Shown: positions 1 through 5,042 of the stretch, piece by piece
Layout of the letters: every line of letters begins with the position of its first letter
How positions within the stretch are numbered: the stretch's first letter is position 1
NCBI GenBank assembly: GCA_003819755.1
Contig: RPQK01000554.1
Coordinates: 1 to 5,498, forward strand
Direction: 5' to 3'
Origin: Acidobacteriota bacterium
GTDB taxonomy: Bacteria > Acidobacteriota > UBA6911 > RPQK01
DNA: 5,498 nucleotides
Notes under the pieces: model-generated
The model's input: the letters and a program-made list of their open reading frames with translations, nothing else
What the model was told of the DNA's origin: nothing
Database searches by the model: none
Made by a program: the position numbers and the translations under genes

Positions 1-190
1 GGTCCTCGACCTTCGAGATTCTGCTCTGGGTCATGCCGACACGATCTGCCAGCTGGGCCTGAGTCCAACCCTTCTTCTCCCGAAGGGCGCGTATCTGAAA
101 GGGAAGACCAGCGCGGATTTCAGACCAAACAAAAGCATCCCGATACGTCTTGTCTCGTAGCCGATTCCACAGCCTAGCTATCCTCTTCAT
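1..190 (-). CDS. XRE-family HTH antitoxin, 3' end cut off by the window edge
   Basis: This is the antitoxin partner of the toxin gene just before it. The 63 visible residues start MKRIARLWNRLRD and include FQIRALREKKGWTQAQLAD (about residues 31-49) and VGMTQSRISKVED (about 51-63). These are the first helices and recognition helix of a Cro/C1 (XRE) helix-turn-helix; the rest of the protein lies outside the window. The ATG at 190 overlaps the last 17 bases of the toxin gene, typical of toxin-first HigBA-like operons and suggestive of coupled translation. A weak AAGG stands about 10 bases before the ATG. In this family the antitoxin binds and neutralises the toxin and, through the HTH, usually represses the shared promoter. 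That role is inferred from the family. Truncation is due to the window edge, not decay. Confidence 0.87.
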   Translation of the reverse strand, partial: MKRIARLWNRLRDKTYRDAFVWSEIRAGLPFQIRALREKKGWTQAQLADRVGMTQSRISKVED

Positions 191-557
191 GGAGGCTTAC
201 CTTGCCCTTTGCTACCTGCTTTTTCCTTTTCACGGCCGTTTCCAACGCATTTGTTGGATTGTACCGACGTTGCTTATGGGTGCAGCCGATCAAGATAACG
301 AACCGACTTTCTGATGAGTGGTAACCGATCAGTCTGTACTGGACATTGTCATCATCTGAAAACCGAATTTCGCCTAACCCCGAGTAGTTACGGCCTCGGA
401 GCTTCCTAAAGGCCGGCTCTGGCCATTCTTGAAGGAGTTTCAGTCGACGCTTTATGGCGGTGTAGTTCGCTTGAGCGCTGGCCGGCACTGAGTCTAACCA
501 TTCCTCCACTACTCGTCGCCCGGTTCGACTTGTGTAACACCAGAAGCTCCACCTCAT
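174..557 (-). CDS. HigB/Gp49-like RelE/ParE-superfamily toxin
   Basis: The 127-residue protein matches the phage Gp49-like/HigB toxin family, normally about 100-130 residues, so it looks complete. Visible family features are the N-terminal helical part with VEEWLDSVP (residues 17-25) and the core strands GLGEIRF (60-66), YRLIGY (74-79) and FVILIG (86-91). The basic end follows as CTHKQRRYNPTNALETAVKRKK (92-113, described by its H94, K95, Y99 and basic tail). Toxins of this type are usually ribosome-associated mRNA endonucleases that stop translation; the activity is inferred here. The gene lies first of the toxin-antitoxin pair and its 3' end overlaps the XRE gene. No Shine-Dalgarno sequence is visible before its ATG, only an AT-rich stretch. 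A short ORF ends 7 bases upstream, so translation may depend on coupling to that ORF. Confidence 0.93.
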   Translation of the reverse strand: MRWSFWCYTSRTGRRVVEEWLDSVPASAQANYTAIKRRLKLLQEWPEPAFRKLRGRNYSGLGEIRFSDDDNVQYRLIGYHSSESRFVILIGCTHKQRRYNPTNALETAVKRKKQVAKGKVSLHEEDS

Positions 558-564
558 GATCGTA

Positions 565-714
565 TCACAAAAAATATATATCCGCGCAAGGCAATTCGAC
601 TCGATTCAGCACAAACTCCTCAACGCGGCGGGATGATCCCCGACCGCTCACGCGATTAGCTGAAGATTCGCCTTCAGCCTGTTCGATGGCTCTTATTTGA
701 TCAGTAAGCTTCAT
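565..714 (-). CDS. small ORF (49 aa) preceding the toxin, unknown function
   Basis: An ATG at 714 is preceded by GGAGAGA at a spacing of about 6-8 bases, the best ribosome binding site in the window. It opens a 49-codon frame that begins MKLTDQIRAIEQAEGESSAN and ends VELPCADIYFL, with TGA at 565-567. The stop is only 7 bases from the toxin ATG, which has no visible ribosome binding site of its own. The protein is charged, with an acidic N-terminal half and an SGRGSSRRVEEF middle, and has no membrane segment. I recognise no family. It could be a third operon member (regulator or accessory antitoxin), a leader peptide that couples toxin translation, or a chance ORF. The strong ribosome binding site and tight spacing favour a real one. 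Confidence 0.42.
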   Translation of the reverse strand: MKLTDQIRAIEQAEGESSANRVSGRGSSRRVEEFVLNRVELPCADIYFL

Positions 715-749
715 TTTCGTCTCTCCGCCGAGGCGCCGGTCCCGAGAAG

Positions 750-797
750 TCAGGTCAGGTAAACGCCTGATTTCCGGAACGTTTCGCTTTTCAGGCG
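750..797. repeat. cluster of TCAGG/CCTGA boxes with a perfect 7-bp inverted repeat
   Basis: TCAGG occurs at 750-754, 755-759 and 791-795, and the opposite orientation CCTGA at 766-770. CGCCTGA (764-770) and TCAGGCG (791-797) are perfect 7-base complements separated by 20 bases. The segment would be in the transcribed leader of the toxin-antitoxin operon. It could form a hairpin near the mRNA 5' end, or provide additional repressor half-sites. Function is unknown. Confidence 0.35.
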
Positions 798-798
798 G

Positions 799-827
799 AG
801 ACTACCACTTACGTTCGTGAGTGACAA
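799..827 (-). promoter_or_regulatory. candidate sigma70-like promoter of the toxin-antitoxin operon
   Basis: On the minus strand TTGTCA (822-827) matches the -35 consensus at five of six positions. It is followed after exactly 17 bases by TAGTCT (799-804), a weak -10 that keeps the TA start and final T. Transcription would begin near 792, leaving a leader of about 78 bases before the small ORF. The spacer is filled by an 18-base palindrome, which fits an autoregulated promoter. This is pattern matching only, and promoter consensus in the host lineage is not known. Confidence 0.33.
806..823. promoter_or_regulatory. operator-like inverted repeat between -35 and -10
   Basis: CACTTACG-TT-CGTGAGTG is an inverted repeat of two 8-base halves with one mismatch (a T facing a G) around a 2-base centre. 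It lies inside the spacer of the candidate promoter and touches the last bases of its -35 box, where a repressor would block RNA polymerase. The XRE antitoxin (or its complex with the toxin) is the obvious candidate binder, by analogy with HigBA-type systems. Binding itself is inferred. Confidence 0.35.
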
Positions 828-1035
828 GGAAGAGTTGGCCCCGACAACAAGATAACCGGGCGCTGGGACGACTAGCGATCAGCCGGACACCCGATTCCCC
901 AGATAACCCGGTGCTTCAGCAGTCTTCATTAGTTCCACAGCAAGCGCATCTTCATCTCGGGTGTCCCTGCCGATCGCCTAGGACGCGAACTGCTTCGCAG
1001 GCGACATCATAAGCGATTGGAAGGTTATTGCGTTT
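828..1035. other. non-coding stretch with short repeats
   Basis: No convincing gene is visible. The one open frame here (821-1012, plus) uses a GTG start inside the candidate promoter and encodes a low-quality, Pro/Arg/Ser-rich peptide. A perfect 10-base inverted repeat, GGACACCCGA (885-894) and TCGGGTGTCC (957-966), encloses 62 bases. A 15-base direct near-repeat occurs at 850-864 and 901-915 (AGATAACCGGGCGCT and AGATAACCCGGTGCT, 13 of 15 the same). These may be remains of a mobile or repetitive element, but I cannot name it. Confidence 0.5.
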
Positions 1036-1160
1036 GTCCACCTGATTTGGCCCCTTTTGATCATTTCATTTGGCCCCACCTCTGTTGATGATTGAACGTC
1101 CTGCCGCTGCGGAGGCCTGGCCGGAACGGAGCCCGGAGCCGCCGGAGGCGGCGTTAAACG
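1036..1160. mobile_element. possible IS21-type end remnant with ATTTGGCCCC direct repeats
   Basis: ATTTGGCCCC occurs at 1045-1054 and again at 1068-1077, 23 bases apart from start to start. The first copy sits behind TGTCCACCTG. Multiple short direct repeats of this kind near the end are typical of IS21-family elements, where they serve as transposase binding sites. No istA or istB coding sequence is present, so at most one end survives. A GC-rich patch follows, with a clean hairpin GCCGCC-GGA-GGCGGC at 1138-1152. The family assignment is tentative. Confidence 0.3.
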
Positions 1161-1161
1161 C

Positions 1162-1237
1162 CAATTGGGGTCAGTTTACTCTTTCACCTTTTTCGCTTTA
1201 GGACGCTTCCTGCAATTGAATAGACTGACCCCAATTG
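1162..1237 (-). mobile_element. collapsed element with 14-bp inverted ends and a transposase C-terminal relic
   Basis: CAATTGGGGTCAGT (1162-1175) and ACTGACCCCAATTG (1224-1237) are perfect 14-base inverted repeats enclosing 48 bases. Reading the minus strand between them, codons N-C-R-K-R-P-K-A-K-K-V-K-E followed by TAA (1177-1218) resemble the basic C-terminal tail of a small transposase, with the stop directly before the repeat. GGGGTCAG-type ends are common around REP-associated tyrosine (Y1/IS200-like) transposases. The likely story is internal deletion of such an element, leaving both ends and the last codons. Immediately outside, GACCCCAATTGCC (1227-1239) is followed by the near-identical GACCCCAGTTGCC (1240-1252), a tandem duplication of the end. 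Confidence 0.45.
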
Positions 1238-1258
1238 CCGACCCCAGTTGCCCGCCGC

Positions 1259-2416
1259 CTATCTTTCTCCGAGCGAACGCTTGAGCCGGTCAAGTTCACC
1301 CTTAAGCCCGAACAGCTCTTCTTGCTGGCGTTCAAGCTTCTCGATCGTTTTCTGCTGTTCTCGGATTGACCGGCGGTCCTCTTGGATTTGCCGAGCCTGC
1401 TCGACGGTGTAGAGGGTAAGTTCCTCGATCTTCTCGAGCATTTTCATTTGGAGCTCGCCGAGGTTCACGCCGTTGGTCTGAATCTCACTTGCCTTCGGGA
1501 TGTTCGGCAGGTGTTTCTCCCGACGAACGTACTCTTCCAACTTCACGATCGGCATCAGCCGGAAGCCGTTGTCGAAAACGTAATCTGGAACCGCCACTGA
1601 AGGGGCGCCGTAAACAATGCCCCCTCTCACTCTCAGGTTTCCCGCCACGTCGAGCCGCTCCGTCGGGGCAGTCGTTCCAACTCCGACATTGCCCGTGTTG
1701 AGGATCACCATCCGCTCGGTCACCAGGTCCCTGTCAAGAAACGAAAACCTGCCGTTCTGGCTCTTATCGGAAGCAATGAATGCCAACGCCCCGTACTCGG
1801 GCATATTTCCGCTGACCCGGCCTCGAAACTGGACTTTTCCGAGATAGTCTCCCGCGGATATGTCCAGCGGCGCGATGTTACTGCCTCGCGCCCGTTCAAA
1901 GAGAAAGGCCGGGGCATGGGTTGGGGTCGTAGCGCTATAGCGCCGGAACTTGCCCAGTGCCTGGCCGCCTTCCACGACCAACTGCCGGTCGGGGGTTGGG
2001 GTGCCGATGCCGACGAAGGTCTCGACGGTCACATCATTGAATCCGTTCACCCCGCCGAGAACCAGACTGTTCGATTGAGCGACCAAAGACGTGTAGCCGA
2101 TCGCGGTCGCATTGTTAACGGGGAGTGCGCTCGCTCCACTGTCCACATCAGCAAAAGCACCCAGGAAGGTATTGTTGTTTTCTACGGTATTGCCCAAGCC
2201 GGCTCCCGCCCCAAAGCAGGAGTTATACCGCCCGGACAGGTTGTATCCACCCGCCCAATCGCCGAAAAAGCTGTTTTCCCAACCTGTTCCGTTACTGGCA
2301 CCGGCCGAATAGCCGAAAAGGCAGTTGTACTGACCGGAGGAGTTGGAGGCGCCGGCGGCGTTAGCCAAAAAAAGAGTTGCCCGGCCCCGTCGTATTCGCC
2401 CCCGCGTTTGTGCCAA
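1259..2416 (-). CDS. tail-fiber/YadA-head-like surface protein, 5' end damaged
   Basis: The frame gives up to 385 residues, but the real protein starts inside it, since residues 1-18 come from a shifted frame. Residues 19-120 are YadA-head-like repeats, for example AGASNSSGQYNCLFG, NSFFGDWAG, NSCFGAGAG and NNATAIGY. VGIGTPTPDRQLVVEGG (135-151) and VGVGTTAPTERLDVAGNL (244-261) are the motifs that usually introduce beta-rich fibre domains. YVFDNGFRLMPIVKLEEY (279-296), KHLPNIPKASEI (301-312) and LEKIEELTLYTVEQ (327-340) form the conserved C-terminal tail-fiber region, and 340-385 is a coiled coil ending at TAG. Such proteins are usually trimeric fibres at the cell surface or in phage-like tails. 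No signal peptide or natural start is seen. The 5' part is missing, so it is probably a pseudogene or a split gene. Confidence 0.8.
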   Translation of the reverse strand: MAQTRGRIRRGRATLFLANAAGASNSSGQYNCLFGYSAGASNGTGWENSFFGDWAGGYNLSGRYNSCFGAGAGLGNTVENNNTFLGAFADVDSGASALPVNNATAIGYTSLVAQSNSLVLGGVNGFNDVTVETFVGIGTPTPDRQLVVEGGQALGKFRRYSATTPTHAPAFLFERARGSNIAPLDISAGDYLGKVQFRGRVSGNMPEYGALAFIASDKSQNGRFSFLDRDLVTERMVILNTGNVGVGTTAPTERLDVAGNLRVRGGIVYGAPSVAVPDYVFDNGFRLMPIVKLEEYVRREKHLPNIPKASEIQTNGVNLGELQMKMLEKIEELTLYTVEQARQIQEDRRSIREQQKTIEKLERQQEELFGLKGELDRLKRSLGER

Positions 2417-2438
2417 AGAAGTTGTTATTGCCCGACTC
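2361..2438 (-). pseudogene. out-of-frame upstream YadA-head repeat of the same fibre gene
   Basis: Read one frame away, the minus strand here encodes ESGNNNFFG, then TNAGANTTG and PGNSFFG, then a TAA. This is the same N-(S/N)-x-F-F-G / AGA-N repeat seen in the downstream gene. The two frames meet at a run of seven T (plus-strand A, 2367-2373). Removing one T would give one continuous frame (NSFLANAAGASN). The gene therefore once extended at least to about 2438, and the frame is broken by a one-base change in a homopolymer. That could be a true mutation, a sequencing error, or slippage in expression. Confidence 0.7.
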
Positions 2439-2439
2439 G

Positions 2440-3015
2440 ACCAGGGAGGACGCCGCCGTCAAATCCCCCGAGCAGTTGGTGGATATCTACTACAAATCCA
2501 TAGGTCGCGGGGCGAACTTGATCCTCAACCTTCCTCCCGATCGACGCGGTCAAATTCATGAAAAGGATGTAGCAGCCCTGCAGGGGATGAGAAGAATCCT
2601 CGACTCCACGTTCCGGCGCAATCTGGCCCTCGATGGCCGGGTGAGCGCGAGCAACATTCGTGGCCGTGACAAAAAGTATGGCCCTGCGAGGCTGCTCGAC
2701 GGTGATCCGACGACCTACTGGTCGACCGACGATGCGGTGACCACCCCGGAGTTGGTGCTCGAGTGGAAAAGAGCGGCCACGTTCGACGTCGTAAAAGTGA
2801 GCGAGAACCTGCGCCTGGGTCAGCGGATCGAGGAGATCGCGATTGACGCCTGGGAAAACGGTTCCTGGCGAGAAGTCGCTAAGGCAACAAGTATCGGCGC
2901 CCAGCGGTCGGTTCGCTTCGAGCCCGCCGTGACAACCACCAAGCTGCGCCTGCGCGTCACCAAATCCCCCGTCTGCCCGGCCTTGGCTGAATTGGGAGTC
3001 TTCAAGCAACCGTAG
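2440..3015 (+). pseudogene. alpha-L-fucosidase (GH29) C-terminal fragment
   Basis: From about 2443 the frame reads REDAAVKSPEQL, VDIYYKSIGRGANLILNLPP and DRRGQIHEKDVAAL. This is the end of the GH29 catalytic barrel as found in many bacterial alpha-L-fucosidases, which remove terminal L-fucose from glycans. It continues (about 2629-3012) into a discoidin/F5-8 type C-like beta-sandwich: NLALDGRVSASNIRG, YGPARLLDGDPTTYWSTDD, TTPELVLEW, then LAELGVFKQP and TAG. The first roughly two thirds, including the catalytic nucleophile region and any signal peptide, are absent. The frame stays open to a 2377 ATG, but those codons belong to the antisense of the fibre gene, so that start is accidental. No enzyme activity is expected from this fragment. 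Confidence 0.82.
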
Positions 3016-3050
3016 GCGGGGCAGTGGGCAGCAAGGAAGCGGCACGCGTC

Positions 3051-3203
3051 GGACACGAAGGACGTGATGGACACGAAGGACGTGAAGGACCTGAAGGACG
3101 TGAAGGATCTGAAGGACGTGAAGGATTTGAAGGACGTGAAGGACGTGAAGGACCTGAAGGACGTGAAGGATTTGAAGGACGTGAAGGATCTGAAGGATCT
3201 GAG
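3051..3203 (+). repeat. 17-unit 9-bp minisatellite (GGACGTGAA type)
   Basis: Seventeen consecutive 9-base units follow without a gap. They have the form GGA(C/T)NNGAA, mostly GGACGTGAA with GGACCTGAA, GGATCTGAA and GGATTTGAA variants, and the first units carry GGACACGAA and GGACGTGAT. Because 9 is a multiple of three, every frame reads as a periodic peptide (KDVKDLKDV in one, EGREGPEGREG in another). Open frames at 3024-3335 and 3064-3360 are by-products of this and have no ribosome binding site or family resemblance. Similar short GGAC-rich arrays are found between genes in PVC-type genomes, from my general knowledge. Confidence 0.88.
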
Positions 3204-3221
3204 ACAGGCCCGTTCTCCCTG

Positions 3222-3257
3222 GTCCTTCGAGTCCTTCAGGTCCTTCAGGTCCTTCAG
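3222..3257 (-). repeat. four inverted copies of the same 9-mer
   Basis: GTCCTTCGA followed by three copies of GTCCTTCAG is the reverse complement of the GAAGGAC repeat just upstream, followed by GTTTTTCC. The two arms are 18 bases apart and could form a long hairpin in RNA or a cruciform in DNA. The hairpin followed by a short T run could stop transcription coming from the fucosidase side, but the T run is short and this is only a possibility. Confidence 0.8.
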
Positions 3258-3289
3258 GTTTTTCCTATCCGAGCGCTCGCGGCCGGAAG

Positions 3290-3934
3290 TTGCGGCATCT
3301 GCTTGTGTCTGCTCTACTTCGCCGTCCCCAGATAGTTCCCGTAGCCGACGATCAGGGTAGACTCCATTACCAGACGGCCAAGGGCGTCCAGATCAGCCTG
3401 GACGCCCTGGAGTGGATCGCCCTGGTGACCCAACACGTCCCCGATCCGGGAGAACACACGCGACACTACTTCGGCTACTACTCCAACGCCGCCCGGGGCA
3501 AGCGCCGCCAAATGGCCGCCGGAGACGGCGCCGACGGTGTAGCCGATGGTCTGAGCGACGATTCCGAGACCGAAGACTTCCGCCGGGAATGCCGCCGGAG
3601 TTGGGCCCGGCTGATTCAAAAAGTGTACCAGGTCGACCCGCTGGTCTGCCCCGACTGCGGCGGCCGGCTGGAAATCGTCGCCTTCATCGACGCCTCACAG
3701 ACTATCCGCAAGATCCTGGAGCATCTCGAGCTCTGGGCCCTGCCGGCTCGTCCTCCTCCGGCGCCGCTCGTCCAGGGCAAGATCGACGCCTTCACCGCGC
3801 GCTCGAGCCGAAACTGTCCCGAACCGGCCGAGAACGCCGACGGGGTTTTCGTCGACGACGTCCCGGTTTATCCAACCAAGAGATGGGATTTGTCTGCGCC
3901 GTCAGCGCATTTGGTGCGTCAGCACCGACCCTGA
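3290..3934 (+). pseudogene. IS91-family transposase, C-terminal fragment
   Basis: The homologous part begins near 3338 and includes DDQGRLHYQT, LDALEWIALVTQHVPDPGEH and TRHYFGYYSNAARGKRR. After an acidic linker follow SWARLIQKVYQVDPLVCPDCGGRLEIVAFI and a Pro-rich tail (LPARPPPAP). This is the C-terminal segment of IS91-type (Y2, HUH rolling-circle) transposases. The CPDC pair (about codons 120-123 from 3290) is the characteristic cysteine motif. The N-terminal zinc finger and the HUH and catalytic tyrosine regions are missing, so it cannot transpose. The TTG at 3290 is not a likely start. The 3' end of the frame after about 3880 (WDLSAPSAHLVRQHRP) is read through the neighbouring IS630 sequence in the wrong frame. 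Confidence 0.8.
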
Positions 3935-4325
3935 GTTCAGCGCGAAGGCCGCCGACATCGTCGGCCTGTACCTGAATCCGCCTCAAAACGCGCTGGTACT
4001 TAGCGTCGACGAAAAGCCGAGCATTCAGGCCCTGGAACGAGCCGTCGGGTATGTCGAGACCGACAGTGGAAAGAACGTGCGAGGATTTAAAAGCACCTAC
4101 CGGCGTCACGGCACCTTGAACCTGTTTGCCGCTCTGGAGGTGGCAACTGGTGCGATTCATACTCAGACCACGATGAAGAAGCGCCGCGTCGAGTTCTTGG
4201 AGTTCATGGACAAAGTCGTTGCCGATGTATCTCCGGAACGCGAGATTCATGTTGTGCTCGACGACTACTGCATCCACAAGCGAAACGATCATTGGCTGGC
4301 CAAACATCCCAATGTGAAGCTCTGA
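3891..4325 (+). pseudogene. IS630-family DDE transposase, internal fragment
   Basis: In a different frame from the IS91 piece the sequence reads RIWCVSTDPEFSAKAADIVG, LYLNPPQNALVLSVDEKPSI, QALERAVGYVET, STYRRHGTLNLFAALEVATG, KRRVEFLEFMDKVV, EIHVVLDDYCIHK and AKHPNVKL, then TGA. This is the centre of an IS630-type transposase. SVDEKPSIQ (4002-4028) carries the first catalytic Asp and VVLDDYCIHK (4251-4280) the second. The N-terminal helix-turn-helix half and the region with the third acidic residue (usually around VECWF) are absent. The frame breaks where the family would continue, at CTCTGACCCCC (4319-4329), so it is a dead fragment. An open frame from a GTG at 4077 is merely its 3' part. Confidence 0.85.
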
Positions 4326-4367
4326 CCCCCGTTATTCAGCGGAAGGAAGCGCGAGTATGTCGACCAG

Positions 4368-4700
4368 TCACGGCTCCGGCTTTTGCCTGATGACCGGAAC
4401 GGTCTGGGAACGGACCACGCGGAAGCGCCAGATTTCGATCCCCTTGAAGCTCCAGCTCCGCTCGAACTGAAAGGACGGATCGCGCATCACGCTGTCCCTC
4501 AATTGCCCGAAGCCAGCCGACCAATATTTGTCTTCTACCAGGTAGAAAGTGGTGGCACCCCTGGCTTGCAGATCCTTGTGGATCATGGCGCAATCAGCCG
4601 CAAAGACGGTCTCCATCTGGATCCCGGCGTTGCTCGCTCGGATATACTCCTGGATCTCGGCCGCCAACCGCCGCCCTACGACGTTCGTGCTCCCAACCAT
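4368..4700 (-). CDS. hypothetical protein, possibly C-terminal domain of a membrane glycosyltransferase
   Basis: The frame gives 110 residues from an ATG at 4700 and is open back to an in-frame TGA at 4761-4763. It reads convincingly as protein: AAEIQEYIRASNAGIQMETV (13-32), FAADCAMIHKDLQARG (33-48), FYLVEDKYWSAGFGQLRDSV (52-71), DPSFQFERSWSFKGIEIWRF (74-93). The mix of a helix, then a strand ending in a Phe-Tyr-Leu, and a final hydrophobic WRFR strand resembles the soluble tail after the membrane helices of ArnT/PMT-type glycosyltransferases. I am not certain of that. There are no membrane segments or signal peptide and only a weak GAGCGGA before the ATG. It may be a complete small gene or the surviving 3' end of a larger gene cut near 4760. 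Confidence 0.5.
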   Translation of the reverse strand: MVGSTNVVGRRLAAEIQEYIRASNAGIQMETVFAADCAMIHKDLQARGATTFYLVEDKYWSAGFGQLRDSVMRDPSFQFERSWSFKGIEIWRFRVVRSQTVPVIRQKPEP

Positions 4701-4836
4701 GTGCCGAATCCGCTCGAGTTTACCCAGGGCTCGACTCGGCCGCTGGTCTGCGGGTCTGGCTCAGCTCGCCTCCCAACACTTGCGCGATTGCGAATAGGAA
4801 AAGCCCAGATGTTTGTAAGCCGAGTTTCGACGGTGG

Positions 4837-4862
4837 GGCAAGACGGGATAAGGCCGTCTGCC
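4837..4862. repeat. REP-like hairpin
   Basis: GGC-A-AGACGG, loop GATAAGG, CCGTCT-GCC forms a 9-base-pair stem with one bulged A. Compact GC-rich palindromes of this size are typical of interspersed REP-like sequences. No transcription terminator features (T run) follow on either strand. Whether it is repeated elsewhere in the genome cannot be seen from here. Confidence 0.45.
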
Positions 4863-4882
4863 GCCGACCCGGAGTTTCCGAA

Positions 4883-4910
4883 GTTGGATACTTCATTCTC
4901 AAAATCCAAC
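4883..4910. repeat. perfect 7-bp inverted repeat
   Basis: GTTGGAT (4883-4889) and ATCCAAC (4904-4910) enclose 14 bases of A/T-rich sequence. It lies 21 bases after the REP-like hairpin, so the two may belong to one repetitive module. Alone it could arise by chance. Confidence 0.3.
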
Positions 4911-5042
4911 CGCCCGATGCATCGCCGGCTGCGCGGAGTAAGGCACCGGCCAGTTTACAGAGTAAGAACTGAGTTTTCCTGTCGTCCGCTTGGCTTTTTC
5001 AGGCAACGGTATGGGATTCCTGAACGGTTTTCGCGCCGGTGA

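Larger units (their letters stand above)
4701..5042. other. gene-poor stretch with hairpins
   Basis: I see no family-like coding sequence on either strand. Open frames here (for example 4383-5042 plus, 4676-4909 minus, 4955-5251 minus) are Arg/Pro/Ser-rich and look like chance readings. The region holds the two inverted repeats listed separately, and is most simply read as decayed intergenic or mobile-element DNA. Confidence 0.5.

Noticed and set aside
1916..2503. 195-codon open frame on the plus strand across the fibre gene
   Set aside because: It is antisense to clear YadA-head repeats and crosses the rearrangement joint at 2440; composition is not protein-like.
2425..3045. 206-codon open frame on the minus strand opposite the fucosidase fragment
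   Set aside because: The plus strand matches the GH29 C-terminal and discoidin-like sequence throughout; the minus translation is Gly/Arg/Pro-rich with no family features.
3051..3257. CRISPR array
   Set aside because: The units are 9 bases and contiguous with no unique spacers, and there are no cas genes.
3024..3360. Proteins made of KDVKDLKDV or EGREGPEGREG repeats (collagen-like reading)
   Set aside because: A 9-base tandem array is open in every frame; no ribosome binding site or conserved flanking domain is seen, and the frames run into the IS91 remnant.
3792..4307. 171-codon minus-strand open frame across the IS91/IS630 region
   Set aside because: It is antisense to two recognisable transposase pieces and crosses their junction.
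4383..5042. 219-codon plus-strand open frame
   Set aside because: Its first part is antisense to the better-formed 4368-4700 minus gene, and the rest is Arg/Pro-rich without family features.
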